Source: Bacillota bacterium | GTDB taxonomy: Bacteria; Bacillota; Clostridia; Peptostreptococcales; Anaerovoracaceae | Direction of reading: 5' to 3' | Assembly (NCBI GenBank): GCA_016302925.1 | Contig: JAEDMR010000105.1 | Span: forward strand, 1-6,847 | DNA: 6,847 nucleotides | Shown here: in pieces, positions 4,585 through 6,847 of the stretch | Position numbering within the stretch: the stretch's first letter is position 1 | Layout: every line of letters starts with the position of its first letter | Program-made: the position numbers and the translations under genes | The notes under the pieces: model-generated | Databases searched by the model: none | Seen by the model: the letters and a program-made list of their open reading frames with translations, nothing else | What the model was told of the DNA's origin: nothing

Positions 4585-6645
4585 CTATATGCGGAAGGAA
4601 GCTCTGTAGGCAGAACTGGACGTTCCCAGAATATTTCCTACCTTTTCGCAATCACCGATATAGATCACATCGTATGCTGTGTTTTTAAAGATCTGTTTCT
4701 TTTCTGCATCCGGTTTCAGCCCGGTTGCCATGATGACTTTATCGGCTTTGATATGCTGTCTTTCCCCTGCGGCATCGACGATGGAAAGACCCTGATCATC
4801 GATAGACACGCACTTGCTGTTTAAGCGGATGGTGACCTTGTCAGAAAGCGGTGCAGAAGCAGACTCTCTTCCGCTTCTTTCGAAATCGTGTTCCATGCAG
4901 AATATGGTCCAGTAGCGTTCTTCCGGCGTATCATAGCCGTCCGGCATCAGTTCTTCTCCGGCTTCGATCAGTTCGATTTTCTTGCAGAACTGTTTCAGGT
5001 GAACGGCCAGTTCACAGCCTACCTGGCCGCCGCCGACAATCGCCACCGTTTCGCCCAGCTGGGATTCCATTCCAAAAACTTCGGCGGAGTGGATGACGTT
5101 GGCCTTTTCTCTGCCCTCAATCGGCGGGACGAACGGTTCTGCACCGATTGCAACAATGACAGCGTCCGGTGCTTCCTGTTCGATCCGCTCTCTGGTGGCT
5201 TCCGTATTCAGGTAGACGGTGATCTTTTCGTCCTTTTCTACCAGACGGATCAGGTAGTCACGGTACCGGCGAATGTCTTCCTTGAATTCCATGTAATCGG
5301 AGAAGTACAGTCTGCCGCCCAGGGTTCCGGCCTTTTCGAAGATGGATACCCTGTGGCCTTTTCTGGAAAGCTCTACCGCCGCTTTCATGCCGGCAGGACC
5401 GCCGCCGATGACGACCACTTTTTTATTCGGCTGAAGCAGGTAGGACGGTGGAAGCGGATGCGGGAATACTCTGCGTGGATTGACGGTACACATGCTTGTG
5501 CCGGTTCCCGAGCCTGGTATGGTGGAATAGTTCAGGCACCGCAGGCAGCGGATACATGGCCTGATTTCATCTTCTCTGCCGCAGCGTACTTTTTCAGCCC
5601 AGTCGGGATCGGCGATAAAGGAACGTGACATTCCCACCAGATCGGTGCCGCCTTCTGCGATAAGCAGGTCTGCCATCTGGGGTTCATTGATGCCGCCGAT
5701 GGTTTCGATGACTGCTTTCTTGCAGTGTTTCTTCATTTCTTTTGCGATGTAGGTGTTGCATCCATGCTGCATGTACTGCAGCGGGAAGGTGAACCCTTCG
5801 GTCAGCTCATCGTGAATCATGCCGGCGGAGCACTGGAGGATGTCTGCCGTTTCTTCCAGAATCTGAAAGATTTCCGCCGTTTCCTCTAAGGTAATGCCGC
5901 CTTCGATGGTTTCGCAGCCACTGAAGCGATCGGCGATGATCATGTCGTCTCCCACCGCTTCCCGGATTCGGTCGATGACCATTTTCGGGAATCTGGCACG
6001 GTTGGCCGCATTTCCGCCGTATTTGTCAGTTCGCTGATTTTCGATTGGAGAGAAGAATGCGCCCAGCAGCCAGTTGTGACCTGCATGTATGTTCACGATA
6101 TCGAATCCGCCCCGTTTGCCGATCAAAGCAGCCGAAGCGAAGTAATCTGCCACGCGGTTCATCTCTTCTTCGGACATTTCCGCAACTTCCAGTCCGTTCT
6201 CCAGTTTTTTCGGACTTGGCCCCAGCAGTTTGTCCGCAGGATCAACCGGGGTGCAGAACTGGCCGCCGTGGTTCAGCTCAATGGCGGCCAGCGCGCCGTA
6301 TGCATGGATCATGTCTGTCATCATATGCATTACCGGCAGCTGGTGGTTGTTAATCATCTCCTTCTGGAAGAAATCGAATCTCTCCATGTTGGAGCCTAAA
6401 TAGTATCTCGGATCGACGCCCAGGTGGCCTGTATTTACAATTGCTGCACCACCGCGGGCTTCTTTTGCATAATACTGTGCTGCGGTTTCTGTGAAAACAG
6501 AAAACCCGTTGTCCCCGGCCCGAAACAGGTTCGGTCCGCCGCTGTTTGGAGCTGCAACGATCCTGTTTTTCAGCGTTTTTCCTTTAATGGTAATTTCGCT
6601 GAACAAAGCAGGATATTTCTCTGCTCCGCTTTTTTCTCTATTCAT
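4585..6645 (-). CDS. FMN/4Fe-4S/FAD oxidoreductase of the 2,4-dienoyl-CoA reductase/enoate reductase family
   Basis: This 686-residue protein has the usual full length of multidomain old-yellow-enzyme reductases, which reduce activated C=C bonds. Residues 10-360 are the FMN barrel: NHGGQ (125-129), active-site region IHAGHNWLLGAFFSP (186-200), SPIENQRTDKYGG (199-211), Arg240, and GMSRSFIADP (338-347). Cys364, 367, 370 and 386 should bind the 4Fe-4S cluster. An FAD-binding motif VVVIGGGPAG (410-419) and a NAD(P)H-binding motif VAIVGGGQVG (534-543) follow, then ATGLKP (640-645) and YIGDC (662-666). Bile-acid BaiCD/BaiH, enoate and cinnamate reductases share this layout, so the substrate is open. 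ATG at 6645 follows GGGAGG (6658-6663) at 12 bases. It is a single-gene unit between its own promoter and terminator, probably a soluble anaerobic reductase. Confidence 0.93.
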   Translation of the reverse strand: MNREKSGAEKYPALFSEITIKGKTLKNRIVAAPNSGGPNLFRAGDNGFSVFTETAAQYYAKEARGGAAIVNTGHLGVDPRYYLGSNMERFDFFQKEMINNHQLPVMHMMTDMIHAYGALAAIELNHGGQFCTPVDPADKLLGPSPKKLENGLEVAEMSEEEMNRVADYFASAALIGKRGGFDIVNIHAGHNWLLGAFFSPIENQRTDKYGGNAANRARFPKMVIDRIREAVGDDMIIADRFSGCETIEGGITLEETAEIFQILEETADILQCSAGMIHDELTEGFTFPLQYMQHGCNTYIAKEMKKHCKKAVIETIGGINEPQMADLLIAEGGTDLVGMSRSFIADPDWAEKVRCGREDEIRPCIRCLRCLNYSTIPGSGTGTSMCTVNPRRVFPHPLPPSYLLQPNKKVVVIGGGPAGMKAAVELSRKGHRVSIFEKAGTLGGRLYFSDYMEFKEDIRRYRDYLIRLVEKDEKITVYLNTEATRERIEQEAPDAVIVAIGAEPFVPPIEGREKANVIHSAEVFGMESQLGETVAIVGGGQVGCELAVHLKQFCKKIELIEAGEELMPDGYDTPEERYWTIFCMEHDFERSGRESASAPLSDKVTIRLNSKCVSIDDQGLSIVDAAGERQHIKADKVIMATGLKPDAEKKQIFKNTAYDVIYIGDCEKVGNILGTSSSAYRASFRI

Positions 6646-6741
6646 TTTAATATGTAACCTCCCAATTCAGCGGGCATCGTCCCGAACCAGGAATCCCCCT
6701 CCCGGCATGAAGTCCGAAGCGCTGCCCGTATGCTTGAGAGG

Positions 6742-6770
6742 ATGATATGAAATTTTCGTTCTTTTGTCAA
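6742..6770 (-). promoter_or_regulatory. sigma-70 type promoter of the flavin oxidoreductase gene
   Basis: A perfect TTGACA (6765-6770) is followed after exactly 17 bases by TATCAT (6742-6747). The start should lie near 6735, giving a leader of about 90 bases. An inverted repeat TTTTGT/ACAAAA with a 6-base gap (6762-6767 and 6774-6779) overlaps the -35 box and could be an operator. The leader holds only a weak CGGG/CCCG hairpin near 6669-6682. Confidence 0.75.
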
Positions 6771-6781
6771 ACAACAAAACG

Positions 6782-6847
6782 TTAATTCTTTTCCAGACTC
6801 TCCAGAAGACTTTCCTGGATGCCGTAAATCCGGTTTCTGTCCAAAGT
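6782..6847 (-). CDS. C-terminal end of an unidentified gene entering from the right
   Basis: The minus strand is open from the window edge to a TAA at 6782-6784. It encodes 21 residues that look like a helical protein end (DRNRIYGIQESLLESLEKN). Too little is present to name a family. The promoter of the oxidoreductase begins 12 bases after this stop, so the two genes are probably separate transcription units. The other two minus-strand frames are also open here, so the call rests on residue composition and on the stop falling just before the promoter. Confidence 0.5.
   Translation of the reverse strand, partial: TLDRNRIYGIQESLLESLEKN

Noticed and set aside
4888..5628. Long plus-strand ORF of 246 residues
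   Set aside because: It is antisense to the well-supported oxidoreductase gene and has no recognisable domain.

Overview
The window looks like the chromosome of an anaerobic Firmicute of class Clostridia. The reasons are strong AAGGAGG-type ribosome binding sites before nearly every gene, TTGACA/TATAAT-type promoters, one TTG start, and a clostridial-style flavin/iron-sulfur enoate-reductase-like enzyme. No gene fixes the genus. Every supported gene is read from the minus strand, so the gene order is right to left.

Right to left: the last 21 codons of an unknown gene (6782-6847); a consensus promoter and a 686-residue FMN/4Fe-4S/FAD oxidoreductase of the 2,4-dienoyl-CoA reductase/enoate reductase group (4585-6645), closed by an intrinsic terminator; a gene-poor stretch (3877-4584); a SWIM zinc-finger protein (3019-3876); a two-gene minimal nucleotidyltransferase/HEPN module (2593-2934 and 2193-2603) with its own promoter and a strong terminator; a 484-base intergenic region full of palindromes; two membrane proteins of unknown function with acidic tails (854-1708 and 213-767); and at the left edge a possible small membrane ORF plus a promoter and ribosome binding site for a gene starting just outside the window.

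The most unusual feature is the non-coding architecture. Four 37-bp imperfect palindromes with conserved ends (GTTGTATGA ... TCATACAAC) but different centres lie between 1844 and 2096, with starts 82, 62 and 72 bp apart. A fifth copy lies at 4027-4063. The outermost array unit and the fifth copy share a 60-bp block (57/60 identical), and the promoters of the 284-residue membrane protein gene and of the SWIM gene share a 52-bp block (45/52 identical). So the same palindrome-plus-promoter cassette was placed in front of two unrelated genes. The two copies, in direct orientation, flank the SWIM/MNT/HEPN segment. This suggests a shared regulator, and possibly a recombination-prone segment carrying a toxin-antitoxin-like pair. 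The function of the palindromes, the SWIM protein and the two membrane proteins cannot be read from sequence alone.
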